Below, in pieces: positions 51,648-60,363 of a DNA stretch of 64,000 nucleotides (its first letter is position 1; every line of letters starts with the position of its first letter). The stretch lies in contig NZ_FYEY01000001.1 in NCBI RefSeq assembly GCF_900187385.1, forward strand, positions 4,278,001 to 4,342,000. The letters run 5' to 3'. This stretch comes from Streptomyces sp. 2114.4 (GTDB lineage Bacteria; Actinomycetota; Actinomycetes; Streptomycetales; Streptomycetaceae). The position numbers and the translations under genes were made by a program. The notes below the pieces were generated by a model that searched no databases, had not been told where the DNA came from, and worked only from the letters and a program-made list of their open reading frames with translations.

Positions 51648-52940
51648 TCACCCCAACCGCACCGGCAGCGCGGTCAGCCGCCAGTTGCCCGGCAGGGGTG
51701 TCCGCTCCAGGCGTTCCGGTGCGATGCCCAGCGCCATCTTCGGGTAGTGCGCGAGCAGTTTGCCGAAGGCGACCTCGCCCTCCTGCTTGGCGAGTGTGGC
51801 GCCCAGGCAGTAGTGCGCCCCATGGCCGAAGCCCACATGGTTCTCTGCATGGCCCGCGGGGTGGCGGGTCAGGTCGAGCCGGTCGGGGTCGGTGTAGTGG
51901 CGGGGGTCGAAGTTCGCCGACACCAGGATGAGTTGGACCGCGTCGCCCCGGCGGATCGTGGTGCCGGCCAGGTCGACGTCGGTCGCGGCGTAGCGCAGCT
52001 GGGTCATCTGCACCGGCCCGCACCAGCGCATCAGCTCGTGGACCGCACGGGGGAGCAGGGCCGGGTCGCCCTGGAGCAGGCGCAGCTGGTCGGGGTGGGT
52101 GAGCAGCGCCGCCGTGCCGTTGCTGATGAGGTGAGCGGTGGTCTCGTGACCGGCGAGGACGAGCGTGAGGATCATGGTGACCATCTCGACGTCGCTGAGC
52201 CGGCCGCCGTCGTCGTCATGGGTACGGATCAGCTCGCTGAGCAGATCGTCGGTGAGCGCGCCGCGCCGCTCCCGGACCATCTGGTGGATGTGCTCGATCA
52301 TCGGCGGGAACGAGGTGCCGAGCCGGTCCGGCTCCATCGAGATGAGGTCGGCACCCCATTTCCGCCACTGCGGGCGGTCCGCTTCGGGTATGCCGACCAG
52401 TTCGCAGATGACGGTGATCGGCAGCGGGTAGGCGAAGTGCTGGATGAGGTCGACGACGCCGTCCTCGGCGTGCTCGGGCAGCCGGGCCAGCAGTGCGTCG
52501 GCGATCTGCTCGACCCGGGGACGCAGGTCGGTGATCTTGCGGGCCGTGAAGGCCCGTGACACCAGGCGGCGCAGCCGGGTGTGATCGGGGGCGTCGTAAT
52601 TGAGGATCGATCCGCGCAGGTAGGGGCGGAGGTGCTCGGGGAGGCCCAGCATGTCCGTCAGCCTGGTGAGCGGGTTGTCCTCGGCCGCGTGGCCCAGGGC
52701 GGGCGCCGCCGGGTTGTTCACGAACCGCTGGTCGCGCAGGACTTGGCGGACCTCCTCGAACCGCGTCACCAGCCAGACGGGTGAGTCATCCATGAAGCGG
52801 CCGCGTACGACCGGGCCCTGCTCGCGCAGCGCGCCGTAGCCGGCGAACGGGTCGGTGAGCAGCGCCGGGTCCATCACATTCGGCTCGCCCGGGTGTTTCC
52901 CGACGTGTGCAGCGAACGGTGAGGTGGGTAATGCCGACAT
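51648..52940 (-). CDS. Cytochrome P450
   Basis: 430 residues. I-helix A-G-H-E-T-T-A-H, E-x-x-R (E-L-M-R), heme loop F-G-H-G-A-H-Y-C378-L-G. Resembles the CYP107-type group; substrate unknown. GGAGGAG 8 nt before ATG 52940. No ferredoxin adjoins; the ferredoxin at 4.6 kb or another could serve it. Lies 105 bp downstream of a TetR gene on the same strand and is probably its target. Confidence 0.92.
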   Translation of the reverse strand: MSALPTSPFAAHVGKHPGEPNVMDPALLTDPFAGYGALREQGPVVRGRFMDDSPVWLVTRFEEVRQVLRDQRFVNNPAAPALGHAAEDNPLTRLTDMLGLPEHLRPYLRGSILNYDAPDHTRLRRLVSRAFTARKITDLRPRVEQIADALLARLPEHAEDGVVDLIQHFAYPLPITVICELVGIPEADRPQWRKWGADLISMEPDRLGTSFPPMIEHIHQMVRERRGALTDDLLSELIRTHDDDGGRLSDVEMVTMILTLVLAGHETTAHLISNGTAALLTHPDQLRLLQGDPALLPRAVHELMRWCGPVQMTQLRYAATDVDLAGTTIRRGDAVQLILVSANFDPRHYTDPDRLDLTRHPAGHAENHVGFGHGAHYCLGATLAKQEGEVAFGKLLAHYPKMALGIAPERLERTPLPGNWRLTALPVRLG

Positions 52941-53045
52941 CTTTCGTTCTCCTCCGGGTCGGGAGTCGGTCTGGGAGGTCGGTGGGGGAGTCGGTCCGGC
53001 GTCGGCCGCGCCGCCGTGGCAGGCGGATCGGCCGGACCGGCCGGG

Positions 53046-53741
53046 TCAGTCGCGTACCTGCCGGCGGATCTCGCGCAGGGTGAGTTCCCCGAACTGTTCG
53101 TAGAGCGCGATGATTTCCGGCGCCGCCGCGGCCGCGGCCTTCTGCCCGCCGGGGGTCTCCAGCGCGCCGCGGACCGTGCGGGCGAGTATGTCGGCGCGTA
53201 CCTCCGGGGTGACCGGGGACCGGCCGGCAAGCAGGGCCTCGCCCGTGAAGAAGCCGGTGGCCATGGCCATCAGGGCATACTGCTGGTGGTGCACCTCGAG
53301 GTCGTCGTGCACCAGGCCGTACCCGCGCAGCACTTCGAGATGGCGGCACAGCATCCGGTCGCCTTCGGCTATCAGCTCGGTGAGTTCCTTCTTCGCGGTC
53401 TCGTTGAGCCGGCCGAGGACGTCGGCGTCGTCGGTGTATACGGCCCGCAGCACCGGATCATTCAGGAAGTCGCAGAAGAGCCCGCGCAGCATCCGGCTCG
53501 GCAGGATCTCCAGCGGATCGGCGCGCATGCGTTCCACCTGCCGGTGATGGTTGCGGAACTGGCTTCGCAGGACGACTGCCAGGAACAGCGCGTCCTTGGT
53601 CTTCCAGTGGAGGTAGACCGTGCCCTTGCCGACCTTGGCGCGCCGGGCGATCTCATCGATCGTCACCCGGTCGTAGCCCCAGGCGAGGAGCAGGTCCCCG
53701 GCCACGTCGAGGATGCGTGCACGACGCTCCACCCGGTCCAC
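53046..53741 (-). CDS. TetR-family regulator
   Basis: 231 residues from GTG 53741 (AGGGGGA upstream). DNA-binding domain R-R-A-R-I-L-D-V-A-G-D-L-L-L-A-W-G-Y-D-R-V-T-I-D-E-I, then K-V-G-K-G-T-V-Y-L-H-W-K. Ligand domain ends E-Q-F-G-E-L-T-L-R-E. ATG at 53777 would place the start inside the inverted repeat and is unlikely. The perfect 17-bp inverted repeat 15 bp upstream suggests autorepression that also covers the downstream P450. Confidence 0.9.
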   Translation of the reverse strand: MDRVERRARILDVAGDLLLAWGYDRVTIDEIARRAKVGKGTVYLHWKTKDALFLAVVLRSQFRNHHRQVERMRADPLEILPSRMLRGLFCDFLNDPVLRAVYTDDADVLGRLNETAKKELTELIAEGDRMLCRHLEVLRGYGLVHDDLEVHHQQYALMAMATGFFTGEALLAGRSPVTPEVRADILARTVRGALETPGGQKAAAAAAPEIIALYEQFGELTLREIRRQVRD

Positions 53742-53755
53742 GGTCAGTCCCCCTC

Positions 53756-53794
53756 TGACTCCGTGACCAGATTTCATATCTGGTCACGGAGTCA
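53756..53794. promoter_or_regulatory. 39-bp perfect inverted repeat before tetR-P450
   Basis: TGACTCCGTGACCAGAT-TTCAT-ATCTGGTCACGGAGTCA: arms of 17 bp without mismatch, 5-bp spacer. Lies 15 bp before the tetR start. Unusually long for a TetR site; may bind two dimers. Confidence 0.75.
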
Positions 53795-54096
53795 ACGCTA
53801 GATCCTTCGGAACGGTGGGATAAGGGCTATTCCGGCCAGGAGTTGGCCGGACGGACCTACGTGCGTGTGCCGGGTGAGTCGGCGTCAGGTGTTAGAACAC
53901 TCTCAAAACGGGGTGGCTCGACGCTGTGCGGCGCAGTGCACCAGGCCGCGCGTGGTGTGCGCGAGACCGGCCGTGACCTGGTCATATGCGCGCGGGGTGC
54001 GGGAGTGCGGGCGGTGGGGTGCGGCCCTGTCAAGGTGGCGAGAGATGTGCGAAGTTCTCCACTGCTGAGGGTGACTGGTGAGTACACTCGCCGACC

Positions 54097-54591
54097 ATGT
54101 GTGAGGCCAGCGGGAACTCAAAACGGCAAAATATACCCGTTTCTCAGCCATGTGCCGACGCTTCGGACTGGCAGGGAAAGGCTGTGCGGAACCCGGCCGC
54201 CGCCGACGGATGCGCTCCCCTGCGGGCGTCTGCCGCCGGCGACGGGCGGGTTCCGACCGGGCGAGTGACCGTGACGGGCAGATCGGCCAAGGCCTCGGCC
54301 TCCGAGGGCCTTGCGCCGTTTCCCCTTCCCGTCACGGCGGTCGCCCCGACGGGCACCGCCGGCACCCGCAGCGCCTGCACTACCCCCACATCCCCCACCC
54401 CCACACCCCCCATGACCCCCACATTTCGCACCACCCCCCACAGTCCCCCACACCCCCACACCCCCACACTCCCCCACACCCCCACCACCGCCCCCTTCTC
54501 AAGACACCTCACCCCGGCCGCGCCCAAGACCATTCCGGCCGCGCCCAAGACCCTTCCGGCCGCGCCCGATACCGTTCCGGTCGCGACGTGA
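54097..54591 (+). CDS. Doubtful Pro/Thr-rich ORF overlapping the glycosyltransferase start
   Basis: 164 residues if real. Starts M-C-E-A-S-G-N-S-K-R-Q-N-I-P-V-S-Q-P with AT-containing codons, then Ala/Pro-rich, then a P-H-P-H-T-P-T repeat made by CCCCACAC-type DNA, ending A-A-P-K-T-I/L-P repeats. Its stop overlaps the GTG of the next gene by 4 bp (GTGA), which suggests coupling. No good ribosome site, no recognised domain. The 54.36-54.50 kb part is simple-sequence DNA that is open in several frames. Could instead be a long leader. Confidence 0.35.
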   Translation: MCEASGNSKRQNIPVSQPCADASDWQGKAVRNPAAADGCAPLRASAAGDGRVPTGRVTVTGRSAKASASEGLAPFPLPVTAVAPTGTAGTRSACTTPTSPTPTPPMTPTFRTTPHSPPHPHTPTLPHTPTTAPFSRHLTPAAPKTIPAAPKTLPAAPDTVPVAT

Positions 54592-56684
54592 GGGGCCGGA
54601 GCAACCGGGGCAGGCATGCCCAGTCCCGGGACCCGCGCGGCCATTGGCTGCTGCTGAGCCTTGTGCTCCCCCTGGTGTTCGGTGCCCTGTTCCTCGAGGG
54701 CTGGACCACCCATGAGGTGGATGCCGCCAAGGTCCGCAGCGACTGCACCCAGCCCGTACCGCCGGCGGTGGAGAAGGGCGGCCCGGTGGTGGATCTTCGC
54801 GGCGGCACCGTGAAGACCGCCGCGATGCCGGCCCGTACGGTGGCGCTCACCTACGACGGCGGACCCGACCCGGTGTGGACGCCGCGGCTGCTCGACCTGC
54901 TGCGCAAGCACCATGTCCACGCCACCTTCTTCCTGTACGGCGCCCAGGCCGCCCAACACCCGGACCTGGTACGGCGGATCAGGGACGAGGGCCATGAGAT
55001 CGGCTCGAACACCTACACCGGCGCGGTCATGGGCGAGGCCTCGCCCCTGCGTGCCCGGATGGAGCTCTCGCTCACGCAGAAGGCGCTGGCCGGCACGGTG
55101 GGCATCCACACCAGGCTGCTGCGGCTGCCGCAGACCACCTCGGCGGACACCATGTGCGGCGCGGAGTGGAAGGCCGCCAAGAAGGCCGGCGCGGAGGGCT
55201 ACACACTGGTCGCCGCCGACCGGTGGTACCGCAAGCCGGCGCAGGGCCTCGTCCGGCAGTTCAGCCAGAACGAGACCGCCTACAAGGACACCGAGCGGCT
55301 GCTCGCCAACCGGAACGTCGACAGGTTCACCACCGTGACGGCCGGGGCCAAGCTGGCCCCGGCCGAGAAGACGGTCTCCGGCACCGAACAGGGGCTGGGC
55401 AAGGCCCTGGTCTGGGTCAAGGTCGCCGGCTACGCCTTCGTGCACGGCATGACCTGGGTGCTGGGCATCGCCGGCACCCTGGGCGTGCTGCGGCTGGCGT
55501 CCCTCGTCGTCTTCGCCCGGACGCACGTCCGGCGGCTGACCCGCTTCCGTCCAGGCTCCCCCTGGCTACGGGAGGTCGCCGGTCCGGTGACGGTGCTGGT
55601 GCCCGCCTTCAACGAAGAGGCGGGCATCGAGTCCACCGTCCGTTCGCTGCTCGCCTCCACCTACGTGGAGATGCAGGTCATCGTGATCGACGACGGGTCG
55701 ACGGACGACACGGCGGAGATCGCCGTCCGGATCGGAGACCCCCGCGTGGAGGTGATCCGCCAGTACAACGCGGGCAAGGCGGCAGCCCTCAACACCGGCC
55801 TGGCGCATGCCCGGTACGAGATCGTGGTCATGGTCGACGCCGACACGGTCTTCGAGCCGGATGCCGTCTACCGGCTGATCCAGCCGCTCGCCCACCCGGC
55901 GGTGGGGGCGGTCAGCGGCAACACCAAGGTCGGCAACCGCGGCCGGCTGCTGGGCCAGTGGCAGCACCTGGAGTACGTCTTCGGGTTCAACCTCGACCGG
56001 CGGATGTTCGAGGTGCTGGAGTGCATGCCGACGGTCCCCGGAGCCATCGGGGCCTTCCGCCGGGATGCGCTGATGGGCGTGGGCGGCGTCAGCGAGGACA
56101 CCCTCGCCGAGGACACCGACCTGACGATGGCCCTGTGGCAGGCGGGCTGGCGGGTGGTCTACGAGGAGTCCGCGATCGCCTGGACCGAGGTGCCCACCTC
56201 GCTGCGGCAGCTGTGGCGGCAGCGCTACCGCTGGTGCTACGGCACGATCCAGGCGATGTGGAAGCACCGCCGGGCCGTCATCGAAGTGGGCCCGGCGGGG
56301 CGGTTCGGACGGCGCGGGCTGAGCTACCTCGCGCTCTTCCAGGTCGCCCTGCCGCTGCTCGCGCCGGTCGTCGACGTCTTCGCGCTGTACGCGGCGCTGT
56401 TCCGCGGCCCGGTGCTCGCGGCCACCGTGTGGTTCGGCTTCCTAGGGCTGCAACTGGCCTGTTGCGCTTATGCGTTGAAGCTCGACCGGGAGCCGGTGAA
56501 GTCGCTGTGGGCGATGCCCTTCCAGCTCTTCGTCTACCGGCAGCTGATGTATCTGGTGGTCATCCAGTCCGTGGTGGCCTTCCTGCTCGGCACCCGCCTG
56601 AAGTGGCAGCGCATGCAACGCTCCGGCACCGCGGCCCAGCAGATCGGCCAAACGGTCGCGTACGAGGGCCTGACGTCGAGATGA
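54588..56684 (+). CDS. GT2 glycosyltransferase fused to a degenerate NodB deacetylase domain
   Basis: 698 residues. Membrane helix (WLLLSLVLPLVFGALFLEGW), then a NodB-like domain (R-T-V-A-L-T-Y-D-G-G-P-D-P at 84-95), a second helix pair near 290-320, then a GT2 domain (V-T-V-L-V-P-A-F-N-E-E, V-D-A-D, later E-D-T-D, Q-R-Y-R-W) and three more helices. The GT half keeps D-x-D and Q-x-x-R-W and resembles NodC/IcaA polymer synthases. In the NodB half the metal Asp is Gly91 and the H-T-Y-T-H motif reads N141-T-Y-T-G145, so it is predicted inactive. GTG start coupled to the upstream ORF. Likely makes a surface polysaccharide. Confidence 0.9.
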   Translation: MRGRSNRGRHAQSRDPRGHWLLLSLVLPLVFGALFLEGWTTHEVDAAKVRSDCTQPVPPAVEKGGPVVDLRGGTVKTAAMPARTVALTYDGGPDPVWTPRLLDLLRKHHVHATFFLYGAQAAQHPDLVRRIRDEGHEIGSNTYTGAVMGEASPLRARMELSLTQKALAGTVGIHTRLLRLPQTTSADTMCGAEWKAAKKAGAEGYTLVAADRWYRKPAQGLVRQFSQNETAYKDTERLLANRNVDRFTTVTAGAKLAPAEKTVSGTEQGLGKALVWVKVAGYAFVHGMTWVLGIAGTLGVLRLASLVVFARTHVRRLTRFRPGSPWLREVAGPVTVLVPAFNEEAGIESTVRSLLASTYVEMQVIVIDDGSTDDTAEIAVRIGDPRVEVIRQYNAGKAAALNTGLAHARYEIVVMVDADTVFEPDAVYRLIQPLAHPAVGAVSGNTKVGNRGRLLGQWQHLEYVFGFNLDRRMFEVLECMPTVPGAIGAFRRDALMGVGGVSEDTLAEDTDLTMALWQAGWRVVYEESAIAWTEVPTSLRQLWRQRYRWCYGTIQAMWKHRRAVIEVGPAGRFGRRGLSYLALFQVALPLLAPVVDVFALYAALFRGPVLAATVWFGFLGLQLACCAYALKLDREPVKSLWAMPFQLFVYRQLMYLVVIQSVVAFLLGTRLKWQRMQRSGTAAQQIGQTVAYEGLTSR

Positions 56685-56702
56685 CCCCGTAACGGGCCCT
56701 GA

Positions 56703-56739
56703 GGGGCGTCCGTACGGCCGTGTGCCGTGCGGACGCCCC
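56703..56739 (+). terminator. Terminator after the glycosyltransferase
   Basis: GGGGCGTCCGTACGG, loop CCGTGTG, CCGTGCGGACGCCCC: 15-bp stem with one G-U pair, 18 bp past the stop. Confidence 0.85.
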
Positions 56740-56848
56740 GGGCACCGGCCCACGGCCGGCCGCCGGCCCGGTCCCGCACCCTCCCGCTCGCTTGTGCAGA
56801 TCCGCGCCCTCCTTGGTGAAGAGGACATGACATTGGAGACTTCCGCGC

Positions 56849-58315
56849 ATGAATGACTGGCTGGACAGGCCGCCCGAAACCTGGCGAGGCGGCGAAACGG
56901 AGACGACGTACCCCGGCCCCGGGCAGGTGTGGCCCCCGGAGGAGCAGCCGCCCCAGATGTACCCGCCCCAGATGCAGCCGCCCCAGATGTATCCGCCCCA
57001 GGGCCCTTTGCCTCAGACGCACCCGCCCCAGGGGTCTTTGCCCCAGACGCACCCGACCCAGGAGCTCCCGCCCCAGACGCACCCCTCTCCGGGGCCTCCG
57101 CCTCAGATGCACTGGCCCCAGATGGACCCGGCAAGGCCCATGAACAGTCCGCTGCCCGGCGTCCGGGCGCCCGTACCGGCGCCGACGCCCCCGGTGCGCT
57201 CCGACGCACCCGGCGGGAACGACGGGCGTGCGGTCCGGCCCGGCCGGGTGGGCCCCGGCGCAGGGCGCTCGGGCCCCGAAGGCGGGCGTGCGGGCCGCGG
57301 GCGGCGCGCCGCCCGGCGCTCACCGCGCCGCCGCCGGATCAGGCGGACGGCGATCCTGTTGGTGACTGTCCTGCTCAGCGGCTCCCTGGGCAGCTACGTC
57401 TGGGCCGACACCCAGCTCAACCGCGAGGTCGATCTGAGCAAGATCGCGGACCGGATGCCGGAGGGCAAGGGGACCAACTACCTGATCGTGGGCTCCGACA
57501 GCCGGGTGGGCCTCTCCGACCGGGCCAAGAAGGACCTGCACACCGGCGGTTCGGCCGACGCGGGCCGCCGCACCGACTCGATGATCCTGCTGCACACCGG
57601 CGCCCACGGCACCACGATGGTGAGCCTGCCGCGCGACTCGTGGGTGACCATCCCGCCGTACATCCGCCCCGACACCGGCAAGCACTACCGTGCGGCGAAG
57701 AACAAGCTCAACGCGGCGTTCTCGTTCGGCGGCCCCGATCTGCTCGTCCAGACCATCGAGCGCAACACGGGCGTGCACATCGACCACTACACGGAGATCG
57801 GGTTCGCCGGTTTCGTGGGCATCGTCGACGCCATCGGCGGCGTCCCGATCTGCCTGGACCGCGCTGTCAGGGACAAGAAGTCGGGCGCGAACCTCAAGAA
57901 GGGCTGTCAGACCCTCGACGGCCGTACGGCACTGGCCTTCGTCCGCCAGCGCCACCAGGAGGCTCAGGGCGACCTCGGCCGGAGCCAGAACCAGCAGAAG
58001 TTCCTGGCCGCCCTCGCCCGCAAGGCCGCCGAGCCCGACATCCTGCTCGACCCGGCCAAGGTCTACCCGACCATGAGCGCGGGCCTCGGCACGCTCATCG
58101 TGGACGAGGACACCGGCCTGACCAACCTCACCTCGCTGTTCAAGGCGATGAAGGGCGTCACGGCGGGCGACGGCAAGCGGCTCAACGTCCCCGTGTCGAA
58201 CCTCAACCTCCGCACCCCCAAGGGCAGCGCCGTGCAGTGGAACGAGGCGAAGGCGAAGGAACTCTTCACCGAGCTGAACGACGACCGGCCGGTGACGGTC
58301 GGGGAGAAGGGCTGA
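56849..58315 (+). CDS. LytR-CpsA-Psr (LCP) family cell-wall ligase
   Basis: 488 residues. A cytoplasmic Pro/Gln-rich N-terminus (P-P-Q-M-Y, P-P-Q-T-H repeats, 30-95) from DNA repeats, an Arg-rich stop, one helix (AILLVTVLLSGSLGSYVW), then the LCP domain: N-Y-L-I-V-G-S-D-S-R, R-T-D-S-M-I-L-L-H, S-L-P-R-D-S-W-V, K-L-N-A-A-F-S-F-G-G, A-L-A-F-V-R-Q-R-H. Transfers glycopolymers from lipid carriers to peptidoglycan. Next to a polysaccharide synthase, so the two could act on the same polymer, though a terminator separates them. Confidence 0.92.
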   Translation: MNDWLDRPPETWRGGETETTYPGPGQVWPPEEQPPQMYPPQMQPPQMYPPQGPLPQTHPPQGSLPQTHPTQELPPQTHPSPGPPPQMHWPQMDPARPMNSPLPGVRAPVPAPTPPVRSDAPGGNDGRAVRPGRVGPGAGRSGPEGGRAGRGRRAARRSPRRRRIRRTAILLVTVLLSGSLGSYVWADTQLNREVDLSKIADRMPEGKGTNYLIVGSDSRVGLSDRAKKDLHTGGSADAGRRTDSMILLHTGAHGTTMVSLPRDSWVTIPPYIRPDTGKHYRAAKNKLNAAFSFGGPDLLVQTIERNTGVHIDHYTEIGFAGFVGIVDAIGGVPICLDRAVRDKKSGANLKKGCQTLDGRTALAFVRQRHQEAQGDLGRSQNQQKFLAALARKAAEPDILLDPAKVYPTMSAGLGTLIVDEDTGLTNLTSLFKAMKGVTAGDGKRLNVPVSNLNLRTPKGSAVQWNEAKAKELFTELNDDRPVTVGEKG

Positions 58316-58454
58316 CCCGCCGCGCACGGGCCTACGGCCGATCAGCCTCCCGGGCCACCCCACGCCCGGGGAGCTGAACGACCGGGGGCCCGTGCGCTCC
58401 GGGCGCCGCTCCGCGGCCCACCGTTCCCGCCGGGGTCCGCCGCGCCGCCAGGCC

Positions 58455-58904
58455 CTAGTGGAACAGGCCCAGCACGCCGTCGAGCGACCAGCACTGCCAG
58501 CTCATGGCGAGCAGTCCCGTGAGGGAGATCAGGGCCATCATCAGGTTCTGCCCCTGCTCCGCCCAGTCGTGGATCATCAGCACGAGGTAGATCAGGTTGA
58601 GCACCGCTCCGCAGACCAGGGCTATCGGCGTCAGGAAGCCCGCGACGAGCCCGAGGCCGAGGGCCAGCTCCGCGTAGGCGACGAGGTACGCCATCGGCCG
58701 GGGGCGGGGCTTCACCCAGCGGTCGAAGCCCGTACGGACCGCGGACCACCGGTGCTCGGCCGCGATGCCGGCCGCCCAGGTGATGCCGCCACCGGTGAAC
58801 CAGGTCTTCTTGTCCTTGTGGCGCCAGCTCTCGAGCCACCACAGCCCGAGGCCGATACGGAGGACGGCGAACCACTCGGCACCGCTGAGCCAGATCGTCT
58901 GCAT
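58455..58904 (-). CDS. DoxX-family membrane protein
   Basis: 149 residues with four hydrophobic segments (E-W-F-A-V-L-R-I-G-L-G-L-W-W-L, AYAELALGLGLVAGFLTPIA, L-I-Y-L-V-L-M-I and a last L-I-S-L-T-G-L-L). DoxX proteins are linked to thiol/oxidative stress or quinone chemistry; role here unknown. GAGGGGA 4 nt before ATG 58904. A 23-bp operator-like dyad lies 25 bp upstream. Confidence 0.88.
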   Translation of the reverse strand: MQTIWLSGAEWFAVLRIGLGLWWLESWRHKDKKTWFTGGGITWAAGIAAEHRWSAVRTGFDRWVKPRPRPMAYLVAYAELALGLGLVAGFLTPIALVCGAVLNLIYLVLMIHDWAEQGQNLMMALISLTGLLAMSWQCWSLDGVLGLFH

Positions 58905-58928
58905 GCTGTCCCCTCGCTGCTCATCCAC

Positions 58929-58951
58929 TGAACTGACGGTGTGTCAGTTCA
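58929..58951. promoter_or_regulatory. Inverted repeat between doxX and the amidohydrolase
   Basis: TGAACTGAC-GGTGT-GTCAGTTCA, perfect 9-bp arms, TetR-like in form. The neighbouring regulator (60.4-61.2 kb) is GntR-type and no TetR gene is close, so the cognate protein is unclear. Confidence 0.65.
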
Positions 58952-59091
58952 ACGGATGTCGTGGCGTCGCGCAAGGGGTGGAGTTTGCGGCCCCGCCTTG
59001 TCGTCGTACGGGGGAGCCCATAACCTCGAAACTGATGGGTCGTCAGGTATTGGTCCGGCGTGACCCACCGGCGGGCAGTTGGGGGTACAGC

Positions 59092-60309
59092 GTGAGCAGC
59101 AACGAGAGCGGCACGGCGGAGCTTCCCAGGGTCATCAGCGTGGACGATCACGTGATCGAGCCCGCGCACCTCTTCGAGACCTGGCTTCCGAAGAAGTACC
59201 AGGACAAGGGGCCGAAGCCCTTCACCGCCGGCATCGGCGGGCTGGAGTACGTCGGCGGGAAGTACCGGTTCACCACGGACCCGGAAGGCCAGCTCACCGA
59301 CTGGTGGGAGTACGAGGGCCTGATCTTCCCGTACAAGCGCATCATCGCCGCCGTGGGATTCTCCCGCGACGAGATGACGCTGGACGGCATCACCCGGGAG
59401 CAGATGCGGCGCGGGTGCTGGGACCCGAAGGCACGGCTGGCGGACATGGACGTCAACCATGTCGAGGCGTCGCTCTGCTTCCCGACGTTCCCGCGCTTTT
59501 GCGGGCAGACCTTCGCCGAGGCCGGTGACAAGGAGGTCGGCCTCGCCTGCGTCCGGGCGTACAACGACTGGATGGTGGAGGAGTGGTGCGGGGACAGCGG
59601 CGGGCGGCTGATCCCGCTGTGCCTGATCCCGCTGTGGGACGTCGAGCTGGCCGTCGCCGAGATCCGGCGCAACGCCGCCCGCGGGGTGCGGGCGGTGACC
59701 TTCAGCGAGATCCCCACCTACCTGGGGCTGCCGTCCATCCACTCCGGGTACTGGGATCCGTTCTTCGCCGCGTGCGAGGAGACCGGGACCGTCGTGAACA
59801 TGCACATCGGCTCGTCGTCGCAGATGCCGGCCGCCTCACCGGACGCACCGCCCGCCGTGCAGGCCTCCCTGAGCTTCAACAACGCGATGGCCTCGATGAT
59901 GGACTTCCTGTTCAGCGGCGTCCTCGTGAAGTTCCCCCGGCTGAAGCTGGCGTACAGCGAGGGCCAGATGGGGTGGATCCCCTACGCCCTGGAGCGCGCC
60001 GACGACGTCTGGGAGGAGCACCGGGCGTGGGGCGGGGTCAAGGACCTGATCCCCGAGCCGCCGTCGTCGTACTACTACCGGCAGGTCTTCTGCTGCTTCT
60101 TCCGCGACCGGCACGGCATCGAGGCGATCGAGACGGTGGGGGTCGACAACGCGACCTTCGAGACCGACTACCCGCACGTCGACTCGACCTGGCCGCATAC
60201 GAAGGACGTGGCCGCCGAGCACGTGGCGGGGCTGTCGGCGGAGGTGACGTACAAGATCCTCAGGGGGAACGCCATCCGGATGCTGGACCTCGCGTTCGAC
60301 CGGGACTGA
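59092..60309 (+). CDS. Amidohydrolase-family (amidohydrolase 2) enzyme
   Basis: 405 residues. N-terminal V-I-S-V-D-D-H-V-I-E-P with the variant D-D-H metal motif, then N-M-H-I-G-S-S-S, F-L-F-S-G-V-L-V-K-F-P-R-L-K-L-A, and T-D-Y-P-H-V-D-S-T-W-P, typical of the decarboxylase/hydrolase group seen beside steroid and aromatic degradation genes in actinobacteria. GTG at 59092 with GGGGG 6 nt upstream. Divergent from doxX. The GntR/UTRA gene that follows on the opposite strand may regulate it. Substrate unknown. Confidence 0.9.
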   Translation: MSSNESGTAELPRVISVDDHVIEPAHLFETWLPKKYQDKGPKPFTAGIGGLEYVGGKYRFTTDPEGQLTDWWEYEGLIFPYKRIIAAVGFSRDEMTLDGITREQMRRGCWDPKARLADMDVNHVEASLCFPTFPRFCGQTFAEAGDKEVGLACVRAYNDWMVEEWCGDSGGRLIPLCLIPLWDVELAVAEIRRNAARGVRAVTFSEIPTYLGLPSIHSGYWDPFFAACEETGTVVNMHIGSSSQMPAASPDAPPAVQASLSFNNAMASMMDFLFSGVLVKFPRLKLAYSEGQMGWIPYALERADDVWEEHRAWGGVKDLIPEPPSSYYYRQVFCCFFRDRHGIEAIETVGVDNATFETDYPHVDSTWPHTKDVAAEHVAGLSAEVTYKILRGNAIRMLDLAFDRD

Positions 60310-60363
60310 CGGGAAGGCGGTCCTGGCCGGCCCGGGGCCGCCGCCGGGAAGGCCGGCCGGCAC

